The notes beneath the pieces were generated by a model. That model saw only the letters and a list, made by a program, of their open reading frames with translations, had not been told where the DNA came from and made no database searches. This document shows, in pieces, positions 54,701 to 64,000 of a stretch of DNA of 64,000 nt. Position numbers and translations under genes: made by a program. Position 1 is the stretch's first letter. Every line of letters begins with the position of its first letter. Source of the DNA: Ipomoea triloba (taxonomy: Eukaryota > Streptophyta > Magnoliopsida > Solanales > Convolvulaceae). The DNA lies in the NCBI RefSeq assembly GCF_003576645.1, contig NC_044930.1, positions 23,639,552 to 23,703,551 on the forward strand, in the 5' to 3' direction.

Positions 54701-55758
54701 CCTGTCCATGTTTCTTTACAAGAAGGAGAAACCCTCACATAAACACCCAACAACACTACATTAACCCAGTAAGATATGGCATTAGCCATGGCAGCACCAT
54801 TGAATCCCATCCCAGATTTGAACACCAAAATCCAACAGCTGAGTACATGCACCAGAGCGCCGATTCCGGCCGTGAACATCATGGGGACAACGTTGTTTTG
54901 GGCCTGTAGAAATGAAACCAGGCACCGGAGGATTGCAAACGGGAAAATGCTAGGTATCAGAAACCGAGCGTACTCGCCGGCGGCGTTAGATATCTCCGGA
55001 TCTGTGCCGCAGAGCCTGAGGATTCGGTCGGTGTAGGCCCAAACGCCGGCCACCGGAATGCAGATTAGAAGCATCACTAGCATTCCTCTCTGCATAAAGA
55101 TTCCCAGCATTTTGTACTGCTTGGCGCCGTATGATTGACCGCATAATGTATCCAAAGCGCCTGCGAATCCCCTCTGGTTTTGGTTAAACAAACACGAGAT
55201 CCATAGTTAGTTCATTATTGCGGTTGAAAATTAGTACAAATTGAACATTTTATTTGCAGTTGACCCGCTGGCTGGGGTCTAGCACCGGGTGGTTGGGATT
55301 GTTGTGCAGAGATCAGTAAAGAGTCAAATGAAAAAATATGTGGCGGTATAAAATAATATTAGACTGGTTGGTGTTGGAAGGGAACCCCTAGCAGTAACAT
55401 TTAAGACTGGTTGATGTTTGGAGGGGGAATTGTTGGGTGGATACTGATAGCCAATTATAGCTTTTGATGGAAGTGATAAAAGCTTGATTCTAACACTGAC
55501 CGTAAGAGTGTAACCTGTGACTGAAGCAAAGGAGGTGGCCATGGAAGCGCCGGAGAGAGACAGCTCGCCGCCGCGTTTGCCAACGAACATGAGTGAGATG
55601 AACTGCAGGGAAGTTAACAGAAGATTTACAAAACTCAAAGGGGCAGCTAAAACAATCAGCTTCTTCACTTCGCCGGAAACCTCATCCCAACATTTTCTTC
55701 TCTCATCATTTTCAGATTCAGGAATCAATGGGATCTCCATCTCTGCTTTTCTTTCCAT
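42673..55758 (-). CDS. MATE efflux transporter, copy C (8 exons, copia element in intron 4)
   Basis: Third MATE/DETOXIFICATION paralogue. Exons: 55501-55758, 54629-55173, 54140-54226, 52515-52571, 46362-46600, 45767-45885, 42851-42937, 42673-42705 (stop TAA); 1425 nt, 474 residues, same phases as copy B. Exon 2 is closer to copy A (both have [17 protein letters not shown]). A 4.9-kb copia element lies in intron 4 with its edge 7 bp from the exon 5 acceptor, so the old branch point and pyrimidine tract are far away and LTR sequence now stands in their place. Protein changes at otherwise stable positions hint at relaxed constraint: exon 1 ends GYTLT instead of GFSLM, exon 6 has [13 protein letters not shown] where A and B have NLGAYY, and exon 6 ends GGK instead of GGM. 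The reading frame is open, so the gene could still work if spliced. Confidence 0.85.
42938..43639. other. Left part of intron 6, MATE copy C
   Basis: Holds a degraded right end of the 8382-8894 hAT MITE family (about 43270-43337, GGCAGCTGCCCCCATACTAG) and the imperfect (GGT)n/(AAT)n microsatellite at 43335-43560, matching copy B. Confidence 0.5.
43640..45245 (+). repeat. LTR-like remnant in intron 6 of MATE copy C
   Basis: Uninterrupted relative of 12571-13611 plus 25087-25570. TATA-like CACATAAATAGAGG (43998); the end shows CACTATAAAAATT (44982), AAGTATATTCAACTCCC and TTTACTTGCTCGG. ATTTTAGCAAGGGGACTTT near 44745 is the empty-site equivalent of the gypsy insertion in copy B. Confidence 0.45.
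45916..46130 (+). pseudogene. LINE RNase H domain fragment in intron 5 of MATE copy C
   Basis: Plus-strand frame with [20 protein letters not shown] and [19 protein letters not shown], the E...D core of the RNase H fold found at the end of plant LINE polyproteins. A single-base frame change near 46085-46092 breaks the end. It is inserted where copies A and B have ordinary intron, in the opposite direction to the gene. Confidence 0.65.
46608..46998 (+). repeat. 5' LTR of the copia element (contains gap)
   Basis: 391 bases with N at 46715. Compared with the 3' LTR it lacks the segment holding ACTATAAATAGGG. As assembled it has no core promoter. Confidence 0.9.
47001..47012 (+). other. Primer binding site of the copia element
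   Basis: TGGTATCAGAGC, two bases after the 5' LTR; complementary to the 3' end of initiator methionine tRNA, the standard primer of plant copia elements. Confidence 0.9.
47082..50951 (+). CDS. Copia gag-pol polyprotein
   Basis: Long open frame; from the ATG at 47082 it gives 1289 residues. Domains: gag (about 1-215), zinc knuckle [14 protein letters not shown] (218-231), protease DSGATYHM (D275), integrase zinc residues H407, H412, C438, C441 and catalytic D469, D531, E567 (DD35E), reverse transcriptase with YVDD (969-972), RNase H with D1141, E1182, D1217. The usual gag start is the ATG at 47051, but its frame is one base off: the A-run at 47087-47092 has one base too many, so a protein from 47051 would end early and the first residues of gag are lost from the long frame. 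The open frame runs back into the LTR, but that part is not expected to be translated. Otherwise intact; Tork-like lineage is a guess. Confidence 0.9.
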   Translation: MGKNFSLWKLKVKAILRKDNCLAAISERPVDFTDDKKWSEMNEDAMADLYLSIADGVLSSIGEKKTAKEIWDHLNRLYEAKSLHNKIFLKRKLYTLRMSESTSVTEHLNTLNTLFSQLTSLSCKIEPQERAELLLQSLPDSYDQLIINLTNNILTDYLVFDDVAAAVLEEESRRKNKEDRQVNLQQAEALTVMRGRSTERGQSSGRGRSKSSKKNLKCYNCGKKGHLKKDCWNLPQNSNPQGNVASTSDDGSALCCEASIAREGRKRFAVIWLIDSGATYHMTSRREWFHHYEPISGGSVYSCDDHTLEIIGIGTIKLKMYDGTVQTVQDVRHVKGLKKNLLSYGILDNSATKIETQKGVMKIFQGALVVMKGEKIAANLYMLKGETLQEAEASVAACSPDSTLLWHQKLGHMSEQGMKILVEQKLLPGLTKVSLPLCEHCITSSKQHRLKFSTSNSRGKVVLELVHSDVWQAPVPSLGGAKYFVSFIDDYSRRCWVYPIKRKSDVFATFKAFKARVELDSGKKIKCFRTDNGGEYTSEEFDDFCKKEGIKRQFTVAYTPQQNGVAERMNRTLLERTRAMLRAAGLEKSFWAEAVNTACYLVNRAPSTAIELKTPMEMWTGKPVDYSNLHIFESIVYAMYNAQEITKLDPKSRKCRFLGYADRVKGYRLWDPTAHKVVISRDVIFVEDRLQRGEVDDSTEKEKPETTQIQVEEEFEQDSSEAEPAHEEPEPEHSGAPTTRQSDRERRRPTWHSDYVMEGNVAYCLLTEDGEPSTFQEAINSSDVFQWTAAMQEEIEALHKNNTWELVPLPQGRKPIGNKWVFKIKRNGDDQVERYRARLVVKGYAQKEGIDFNEIFSPVVRLTTVRVVLAMCATFNLHLEQLDVKTAFLHGDLEEEIYMLQPEGFEDKENQNLVCRLNKSLYGLKQAPRCWYKRFDSFIMCLGYNRLNADPCAYFKRFGKDNFVILLLYVDDMLVAGPNKDHIDELKAQLAREFEMKDLGPANKILGMQIHRDRGNRKIWLSQKNYLKKILSRFSMQDCKPISTPLPINLKVSSSMSPSNEEGRMEMSRVPYASAVGSLMFAMICTRPDIAQAVGVVSRYMANPGREHWNCVKRVLRYIKGTSDVALCYGGSDFLINGYVDSDYAGDLDKSKSTTGYVFKVAGGAVSWVSKLQAVVATSTTEAEYVAATQASKEAIWLKMLLEELGHKQEFVSLFCDSQSALHLARNPTFHSRTKHIRVQYHFIREKVEEGTVDLQKIHTTDNVADFLTKVINVDKFTWCRSSCGLIET
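51027..51509 (+). repeat. 3' LTR of the copia element
   Basis: 483 bp, preceded by the purine tract AAGTGGGAGATT. TATA box in CTATAAATAGGGAGG (about 51198-51212). The first 110 bases contain five copies of a nine-base word (AATTAGGCA, GAGTTAGGCA variants). Confidence 0.95.
51560..52098. repeat. Foldback element in intron 4 of MATE copy C
   Basis: Starts GAGTTAATTCC and ends GGAATTAACTCC, inverted interior; orthologous to 1247-1840 and 30569-31146. The cleanest of the three for its terminal inverted repeat. Confidence 0.6.
52165..52470 (-). repeat. Copy C-specific insertion with TATA box, intron 4
   Basis: About 300 bases absent from copies A and B, between ACCACCTATG and TTTTTATATACTACATATTA. 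The minus strand carries TTGTATAAATACTCC (about 52313-52327). Looks like an LTR fragment; ends not defined. Confidence 0.35.
52572..54139. other. Intron 3 of MATE copy C
   Basis: 52590-52790 and 52850-53200 match intron 3 of copy B. 53249-53893 is a foldback element with inverted ends (GACTCTGTTTGGCAGAGCTT and AGGTTTGTCAAACATAGCC). The remainder is AT-rich. Confidence 0.45.
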
Positions 55759-55924
55759 CCTCTTCTGCGCCTGCCAAATTCGAACGTGACAAGGAAGATA
55801 TAAGTATCTACATAAAGACTAGAAAGAGAAATGTAGATACAAGTATATACATATTTTTTTAAAAACTCCAAGGAGGATTCTACTTAAGTATTTATTTAAT
55901 TTAGAGAAATATAAAGCGGAACAA

Positions 55925-56205
55925 AGCCTTGAGCTTCTACCCGTCGACGGTCCTTGAGACAATCACCAGCCTTTGCCAATAAATCTTTGACTGTCTGATC
56001 AAAGCTAATTAAGGGTCAATCACGATGTTGTCTTACTAGGTTGATCTTCCAACTTCCTTCACCAACTTGAAAGATGGTTTTGGTTGAGTACTAGAGAGAA
56101 TCAAACTGATTCTTTTTTAGCTTAGAAGAGTTGATGTGGCAACAAAACTTTGGGGACTTGATCACAAGAAAATTTTCAATCAGCTTTTTTAACTTTATAA
56201 CCTTT
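55925..56205 (-). repeat. LTR fragment upstream of MATE copy C
   Basis: Inverted relative of 38590-38990 (GGTTGATCTTCCAACTTCCT, GAATCAAACTGATTC, GAAAATTTTCAATCAGCTTT). Non-coding. Confidence 0.5.
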
Positions 56206-56213
56206 TGTCAAGG

Positions 56214-56340
56214 ACCTTGTAATCTACTGGTACCAAGTTACTCCCTCATATTGGAGGTTGTGAGTTCAAGCTTAATACTGCATTGTAATACAGTTATAAC
56301 TTAATTGTAATTAAGTTAATAAAAAAATTCGAAAAAGTTA
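56214..56340 (+). mobile_element. Possible SINE
   Basis: AATCTACTGGTACCAAGTTA resembles a tRNA-derived box A region and GTGAGTTCAAGC (56260-56271) a box B; about 70 bases later there is an A-rich end. Short, non-coding, layout like plant SINEs. No target duplication confirmed. Confidence 0.35.
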
Positions 56341-56796
56341 TCAATATAAGTGTCATTTGAAATATCTCATATAGAGTTTTTAATCATATATTTATTTTAT
56401 ATGTTAATTTTATTTGTAAAAAAGAAAAATAGAAAAAAGAGTTTATGTTTAAAAAAAAAAAAGAATTTAGGTATAGGTATTAATTATTCATTAAATTTTA
56501 AATTAAAATTTCAAATAATTCTACTTTTTTCTGGCTGGGAGACCGGACATTAAGGTGCACAAATATTTGTACTACAAAATGGTCACTTAGAATGTCGAAT
56601 TTGCTAACATTTCCAACACACACATATATATATATATTAGTATGTTTAGTGCTTTGGAGTTTGGATTTTAACATGTTTGTCCCAATTCGCTATTGTTTAG
56701 TTGAAGGAAATTAGAATTCCACTCTCACTTAATTCAAAAGATAATTAAATTCATTCATTTGCTAAATTTGCTAACCATTACAGACTCAGTTGCATT

Positions 56797-57084
56797 CTTC
56801 TCTAACCAGTTGATAAACTCGTGTTTTTGTTTACCTGCTAAAAATTAAATAAAAAAATAATGTCATTCAGATTTAAGAAAGAGGTGGGAAGAAGCAACTT
56901 CCTCCTCGTCTAGATCTATCAGATCTAGAGATAAGGTCCCCTTCTTCTCTAACCAGTTGATAAACTTGTTTTTTTGTTTACCTGATAAAAATTAAATTAA
57001 AAATAATGTCATTCAGATTTAAGAAAGAGATGGGAAGAAGCAACTTCCTCATCGTCTAGATCAGATCTAGAGATAAGGTCCCCC
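56797..57084. repeat. 147-bp tandem duplication
   Basis: TCTAACCAGTTGATAAACTC at 56801 recurs at 56948 with the following 130 bases through GATCTAGAGATAAGGTCCCC; a few substitutions and a small deletion separate the two copies. Confidence 0.85.
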
Positions 57085-57871
57085 TCTCTGCTAAGATCAA
57101 TGGAGGAGCCAAATATCACCCTTTCAATTTTAGTCTTGTGACTATTGATTTGAGGTCTTGTTAATTGAGTCCATAACTTTTAAAATTATTAATTTAGTAC
57201 CTTAACTATTTAACTTTTTATCAATTTTGGTCATTCCGATCAAATTATCTACCAAAAGTCACAAAAATATTTTAATTAACCAATTAATCTTTAATCTCAG
57301 GACAATTTCACCTTTGTATATGTGGTCAAAAAGACATTCGACCATAGTCAATTTCCTCCTCTAATTTGCCATATCGATTACAATTTGAAAACTAAGTAAC
57401 GACCTCTACTCGGCTTTGTTTGCTGATGATCCCGCCAAATCCTTGCTCATGCTTATCGTCATGCCTTTTGTCGCAAATTTTACTGTGGACCGCAGTCCAC
57501 AAATCTTGATAGTCCAGGCATCAAAGTAACGTTGTTTCTTTTAATGAAAAGGAACGGCATTCGTTTCACGCCGCTCCGCAAAAAGTAACTCCATGTGTAT
57601 AACATATTCAGTTTCATTTTATATACACTTCAATTTAGTTTCATTTTATATACACTGCAGTTCCCTTTCAACACAACTACAGTTTCATTTCGATATAACT
57701 ACAGCTCACTCATTGGCTAGAGCTTCTTGCTTGTATACTAGTCGGGAGGTGTGAGACGCAAATATCGCTTATTGTATTCATGATTTGATTTCGCAGTAAT
57801 AGTTCACTTTGATGGTTGTTTTCAAAAGAATATATATAATATAAAATTTAACATGAACTTTGTTCAATTAT

Positions 57872-58297
57872 GGTGTGTTTGGTAACCCAGAAAATGATTT
57901 CCGGAAATCATTTTCCTGGCTTTTGGTGTTTGGCAACATCCGGAAAATGTGGTCAACGGAAAACATTTTCCGTTGACCGCGGAAAATGAGCTCATTTTTC
58001 CGAAAAATGACTTCCGAACAAAAAATCCGGAAGTCATTTTTCGGAAACGGAAAATGGCTTCGTGCGATGTTTTTTTGTAAAAAAAAAATTATTTCTAATA
58101 AATATTATTAGTTTATATATTTTTATATTCTAAATAAAATAATAAAAATATATAAGTATGCAGTTCTACTCATTTTCCGAAAAATGAACCAAACACACAC
58201 AGACAATTTTCCAAAGTACATCCAAACACCGAAAATGAACTCATTTTCAAAAAAACATTTTCCAAAATTCATTTTCCTGCTTTCCAAACAAACTCTT
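57872..58297. repeat. Foldback MITE (GTGTTTGG ends)
   Basis: Starts GGTGTGTTTGGTAACCCAGA and ends with inverse-like TTTTCCTGCTTTCCAAACAA. Interior rich in GGAAAATG and its inverse CATTTTCC. Related ends at 11737-11870. Confidence 0.6.
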
Positions 58298-60829
58298 AAT
58301 TAGAATAACGCATTGGGATTGATGCAACGGTACACCTAATTTACAATATATATTCAACATAGATGAGAAACTATGCCTATTATCATTGTCTTTTTGGAAA
58401 GGGGGATGTGGTTATGTTTTTTAAGGTGCACAACGCCAAGCTAAGGCACTAAAATTGCAGTAAAGCACACCATGAGACTAGATCAAATCAAGAATTTATT
58501 TCTGGCGGATTTGGCAACAAGAGGAAGCATGGATCACGCCAATTAATAAGATTTTGTGTTGCAAAAATTATGCTTAGGGTACGATCCAGTGAATGTGCTT
58601 TCCTCTAAAACTGTTATTGCACTAGTTAATCGATCATTTTTACCATAGGTCATAGTTATGCATTATTGAAATATTTACTTTTATGAAAAAATTGATAATC
58701 TTGTATTTATATACATCAAAATATCGAATAATATTTTAATAAATTTTAGAACAGTAATTTAAAAATATACATTTGAAAATTAGACTGTTCACGAAATGCG
58801 CCTATAGTAACTAGTTTTGACAAAAGTATGATAAAGAAAAAGGTTTTCGTTGCAAGGGAAGAACATGAATTGATCGAATTTTATTTATATGTTTCTCAGT
58901 ACAAATATTGAAAAAGGAAATACGTACTATTTATAATAAAGAAAGCGAACAACTTAACATAAAATAATATAAATAAATATCCCCCACAATAATTATTCAA
59001 TTATTCAAAATAACTTAATATGTGTACCAAGTTTAACAAATTTTCTTGGAAGATATTACTATGCACTATTAAAATAATAGAGAAAGATGTAGGTTGGTGC
59101 CTTGGTGGGGTTCTCCCACCGTTAACATGCACTACACGCGTCTGTTGAGTTTTTCTTTTTCTTTACTTACTTTCTCAAAGTGTAATAAAAAACTCACCAC
59201 AACACTGTCTCAAAATTTTCTCTCTTATCTCTCATCAATATCACCTCCAAAGCACCCAAAAAATCCAAAAAAAAAAAAAAAAAAAAAAAACTAACTGAGG
59301 AAACATTGGAATCTAAAATAGTAATTTAAATTAAATATTTAATAATGATAATGAGTTTAAGCGGAAGAAGTCTCGTTGTTTTGATAGTGTGTATGTGTGT
59401 GTGTATATATATATATGGACATTCATGTGAGAACTGTTGCTCAGGAAAAATAGGAACTAATTGGAGGCGATATTAACTCTTTGTACTTCAGTAAGTTGAA
59501 AAATTAGTTATCAACAGATTAACAGAATCAATAGTACTAAAAAAAGGAACTAATTAGAGTCACGTCATTCATCTAGAAAGATTAACAAATTGTAAACAAT
59601 TTTTAAAAGAAAATGCCGTGACATTTTTGTTAATAACTCGAACTTTAAAGTTAAAGTAACATGTGTTTAAAGTGCAAGTAACATGTGTGCAAATGTACAA
59701 GTAAAAGGTGAAATTAACATCACTTAAAAGTACAACCTTTTACACTATATAGTGCAAGTAATTTGCCTTTCACATCCGGTGCGATTAATGATAACATTAG
59801 GTGCTCATAATATTGTTATTCGGGTCATTGGGTGTACTTTATATTGTTGGCCTAGTACTGTAATAGTGGGGCAAAGCCCGCCCTGCCGTGGGGCTGGTTT
59901 GGGCTAAAAAAATAGTGACTTGCAAAAGAGCGGGCCTGATATGTGTGTGTGTGTGTGTATGTATTTATTTATTCATATCTATTTATATTCAAAAAGATAA
60001 AAAAAAAATACGGAGTAATTTTAAAAAAAAAAAAAAAAAAGCCCGTGGATTGGCCCGCGAGAACCGTCAACCCGCGTGGGGCAGGCTAGGGTTGCATGAA
60101 TCCTAGCCCGCGGACCTAGCGGCCCAACCCATAAAAGTCCACCAGAAATTAGGTCCTCAGTAGGGCGAGCCGGCCTGCTTTGATAATATTTGTTGCAGTG
60201 TATGATGTTGTTAAGTGTACTCTATAGTGTTACTATTTGCACTTCAAAGTTCGAATAATGTATTTTATTTTGTTGCACTGTATGATGTTGTTAGTTGCAC
60301 TTTAAATTTGAGTTATTTACAAAAACAGTCGGTGTATTTTTTTCTAAATTTGCTTATGATCCTGGCCTATTACCGTGTCTAGGATTAGTCCAATTTCGAA
60401 CTCTACAAGTAATCCCTGCCTATTATTACAATCGAACTCTAAATTCCTTATTAAACATCATAAGAATTTATACAATACAATTCCTAGCATAAACAAGTAT
60501 TAATTTTCAGTGAAAATGTGATATCTGTTGACCCTTAACTTAGACAGATTTGTTTCAAGTAAAACAGTGTCATGCAAGTTTTTATAAACATAAAACATAC
60601 TGTAGCAGTAGGTTTTGCAATCGCCATAGTACGTGATAGTAAGTATAAGTAGTGATAGAAAGAGAAGTGATAGCTGTAGCAGTAGGTCTTGCAATCGCCA
60701 TCAGTACGTACAGTGGTCAAAGAAAACAAGCACAGTTGCTAACGTGATAATCTAGTACGTACAACACATGCAAACCGAGAACGCAGCGTTATATGGGTTG
60801 TAAATTTCCTGTTTTTTCTTTCGATTTCT
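58298..60829. other. Spacer with simple repeats and foldback pieces
   Basis: No gene. A-rich run at 59267-59290, (GT)n/(TA)n at 59392-59417, relatives of the 7140-7693 element interior at 59600-59860, (GT)n at 59943-59960, and a GC-rich repeat at 59870-60180 with GCCCGCCCTGCCGTGGGGC and inverted GGCCCGCG pieces. Confidence 0.4.
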
Positions 60830-63020
60830 TTGGCTCTTTTTGTTCGGTTGATACCATATTTTGTTGGCAAAAACTTGTTCTTGCCCGTGAGAGTGAGAGA
60901 TAGTCATGTTGTAGAAAACTAAGTGAGATGCTCAGTAAATTAAGGTACACTTTATAAGTATCACAATTTCAATTATAACCTAGTATTACAATATTTATTA
61001 GAGGGCGTTTCGATTTTCGATTCGGTTTTTTTCTGTTTCGATTTGTTCAGTTTTTAGAAAAATGAAACCATTCGGTTTAACATTGTAGTTCGAGGTTCGA
61101 TTTTGGTTCGGTTTTAAAAAGTTTGATTTTGGCTGGGATTTGATTCGGTTTGGTTTGAGCCTCAGGCACACAATCAACAAACCTACTATACACAATAAAT
61201 ATGAGCCTTAACTGGAATGTAGATTGCAAAGAAGCCAAAAATATAATGTTGGCCGCCCTTTAAAGGATTTTGTTACTCTCTCCCTTTCAAAATTCAACAT
61301 ACACATTTCTATGATATAGGTGTGCTATTAAAGAATGAAGGGAAAGTTAGAAGAGCTAACCTAAGTCCATGCATATTGTCTGACATTTTCTAGTTTGTGA
61401 TTAGAATGCACTGCGCACAAAGTTGAAAAAATCGCTAGATGTTCCCCAGGTGCCAGGGGCGCCTGATTATTTTATATTTTTTTAAATTTTTTATTTTATT
61501 TTTAAAGAATATTTTAAGAGTTAATAATGTTAAAGTAGTGTTTAATAATATTTTAAGTCTTTACTCTTTAATAGTTAGATATTAATACCTAAATACTTAA
61601 TAAGTTAATAGTTATTATTTATTCACGTATTACTTATTAGTTTAATTTAGTTATTACTTATTAAGTTATTAGACTATTAGAGTATTAGTTAATACATTAT
61701 GACATTAATAATTTAAATGTTTAGTTGATTGATTTTATTTACATGCGGTCCATTGTTATTTGTGCTTCCGCATTCAAGTTATAGCACATAAAGGTTATGA
61801 TTAACACAATGTCTCTAGAACTTGTTGACCGTTCAATTAGACGTCCAAAGGGCATTGTAGAAAATGTTTTAGTTTAGGTTGATAAGTTGATTATTCTTGT
61901 TGATTTTGTGGTTTTAGACATGAATAGAAAATGTAATCATGAGCAGGATATGCCAATTTTGCTTTGTTAGGCCTTCCACTATCACTCCAAAAATAATGAT
62001 TGATGTTCAAAATGACAAATTGACCTCTAACCACTTGGCTTACCTAGTTCAGATGTTTCGTGCTACAACAATCTTGTTAAAGGATTCTTCTGCACTAAAT
62101 TTAATTTCTCAATTAGATATTGAGCACAAAAATTAGTATATTTTTTCATTGTTGTATCCAATCTTCTTTGCTTGGCTCGGCGTCTAACTTAACCCATAAT
62201 TGGTAAATGTTAAAGTTGGCTTGTATTTCAGATTTCTGTAGGTGTTGGTTTTGCTATTTTGTGGATGAAGACAAGTTTAAAATGATTTTTCTGCTATTGG
62301 TTTTTGTTACTACTTTAATATGATTTTAGTAGTGATTTATTAAGCTCAAGCTATGATTTCTAGAACTATATATAGCAGGTTCCAAATGGCTTTGCAGACA
62401 AAAGCAGATCTTCTGTACATTATATTGTTGATAATGATATGATCCTTGGGAAGAAAATGTTGCAGATTCTAGCGCACGTTGCTTCACTATATTTAGATTT
62501 TTGTTTATATTTTGTTTGTTGCTCATATTGGTCCTTTGGATCTTTTCTGTATTTTGAATGTCGTATTAGGATAAATTGTCTGAGTTTGAGCAAGATAAAT
62601 TTAAATTAAAATATTATAAAAATAAGACATTATTATTATTGTTATTATTATATTAAATATATTGTATAAATCACTTTCAAAAATATATTGTATAAATCAG
62701 ATATGGTGTAGATGTGGCATGTGACTGGATGATAACACGTAAAAAATGGTAAAACAGATTTGGATGAACGATTTTAATGAGTTCGAGCGTGAAATTGGAA
62801 CTTAATTATAACCGGAAAAAATGGATTGTGACCTACTATCAGGTGAAATTGCATACATTTAGAGTGGTTAGTGGTCTAATTGCACTTTTTCTTCGTTTAA
62901 TCGTCTAATTGTATATTTAAGTTACGTTCAGTGGCTAATTTAAATCTTATTTCCATAAATTTAAATAGTTTACGTCTGTTGTGATTAAAATAAAATTTAA
63001 AAAAAAAAGTGACTTCTATT
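60830..63020. other. AT-rich spacer, no gene recognised
   Basis: 60830-60985 matches 9235-9410. 61010-61160 is a degenerate TTCGGTTT-rich simple repeat. Short open stretches at 61939-62136 and elsewhere show no domain. 62600-62690 has (TTA)n and a repeated ATATTGTATAAATCA. Confidence 0.4.
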
Positions 63021-63387
63021 TCTTTATTCAAATATTTACAGTGGCCCAAAAGTGACCACAAAACCCAATATAGGCCAAGGCCTTACAATCATATAACAAG
63101 CTATACTTCCTAAAAAAGTGTCCTCATCTATCATGTATATAAGTATAATCCACTAAGCCCATCTTATCCACACTATCAAGCATACATCAAGTCTATGTCA
63201 AGCCCATCATACTCTCATGCTCTTCACCCTACACTAGAGGGCGAGACCGATGCCCTTTAAGTCCATGGATACCCCACCACCCTTAGGGCCAAGGCCAATC
63301 TCCGCTGTACGGATTTCTACATTTTGACCAGTGGAGACCACATAGCTCAGACCACTAAGCAATGGCACCTCTTGCCCTCTTACTCAC

Positions 63388-63626
63388 CAGGGCCGGATTT
63401 TAGGACGTGCAAGACTGCTACCGCACAGGGCTCCAAAATTTTGGGGTCCCCTAGTCCAGCTCTAACTTAATAGTTAGTATATGTATTTGTGATTATATTG
63501 GCTCAAAATTAGATTTTTTTGCATTTTTCTATTTGTAATTTTTCTTCAATTCGCAGTTTATTTATACTTTGATGGGGTCTCACTTAGTTATTAGCACAGG
63601 GCCCCGCAAATCAAAAACCGGCCCTG
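63388..63626. mobile_element. 239-bp hAT MITE with 8-bp target duplication (copy 2)
   Basis: Starts CAGGGCCGGATTTTAGGACG, ends AAAACCGGCCCTG (9-bp perfect inverted ends CAGGGCCGG). Flanked by TTACTCAC at 63380-63387 and 63627-63634. Same family as 41865-42104. Confidence 0.9.
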
Positions 63627-63634
63627 TTACTCAC

Positions 63635-64000
63635 CAACTACACCATTGAAGCCCAAGCCAGCCCCAAGCGCGCACAAATATGTGTCCCACGGCCTGTTCC
63701 CAAGCAATAGCTCCCTTATCTTTCCACCCTTAAGACATAGGCTAGCCCACAAGTACAAATCTCTGCATTTTAAACGAGCCATAATACCCTACATCCTAAG
63801 CAATGGCTCCCTCCACTCTTTTTATCTCCTATCTCATTTTCCCTTTTTTCCACCCTTAATTCCATACTCTTCTTTTTCCTTTCCTTTCACTTTTCCCTCA
63901 TTTCTCTCTTCATTTCTCATCTCTTTTTTAATTTTATTTCCCTCTTCTCATTCTCTCTTTTCCCAAGACCACGAACACTCCCACCTTAATGTGTACGCCT
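63635..64000. other. Right edge of window, no gene recognised
   Basis: C-rich then pyrimidine-rich (CTTTTCC-type) sequence; together with 63030-63380 it looks like a dispersed repeat. No coding signal. Confidence 0.4.

Noticed and set aside
61939..62136. 65-residue plus-strand frame
   Set aside because: No domain, no splice context, AT-rich spacer.

Overview
This is nuclear DNA of a flowering plant, almost certainly a eudicot. Intergenic DNA is AT-rich, genes have introns with GT..AG borders, and there are Ty1/copia, Ty3/gypsy (Tat type), LINE and hAT/foldback elements. I cannot name the species from sequence alone. Three single N positions (14594, 17163, 46715) mark assembly joins, and each one lies in or beside repeated sequence.

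The backbone is a tandem array of three paralogous MATE (DETOXIFICATION-type) multidrug/toxin efflux transporter genes, all on the minus strand. Copy A (12-6048) has exons 1-6 here and its last two exons lie left of the window. Copy B is 11383-34973 and copy C is 42673-55758. B and C each splice from eight exons of identical size and phase (258, 545, 87, 57, 239, 119, 87 and 33 nt) into an open 474-aa protein. Homology between copies extends into introns and, for A and B, upstream of the start codon, so the duplicated unit was larger than the gene.

The introns have been filled independently. Intron 6 of B (about 14 kb) holds a young Tat-like gypsy element (15585-25086, coding strand minus), inserted in an older LTR-like remnant; copy C preserves the empty site. 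The element has gag, pol with two RNase H domains and integrase, but is broken by one frameshift and two in-frame stops. It also carries a separate plus-strand accessory gene with its own TATA box, G-box and introns, two 42-bp coding repeat arrays and an eight-fold 62-bp array. About 1.97 kb of its left flank, LTR and first internal part appears twice around the N at 14594; this looks like an unresolved assembly overlap. Intron 4 of C holds a young copia element (46608-51509, plus strand) whose end lies 7 bp from the exon 5 splice acceptor. Intron 3 of A has a decayed copia gag and tandem repeats. Intron 5 of B has a gypsy gag relic between two direct repeats. Intron 5 of C has a LINE RNase H fragment.

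The spaces between genes (6.1-11.4 kb, 35-42.7 kb, 55.8-64 kb) hold no convincing host gene. They carry MITEs (three hAT elements, two with clean 8-bp target duplications), foldback elements sitting between microsatellites, LTR remnants, a possible SINE, an RPA-like exon fragment and several long (TA)n arrays.
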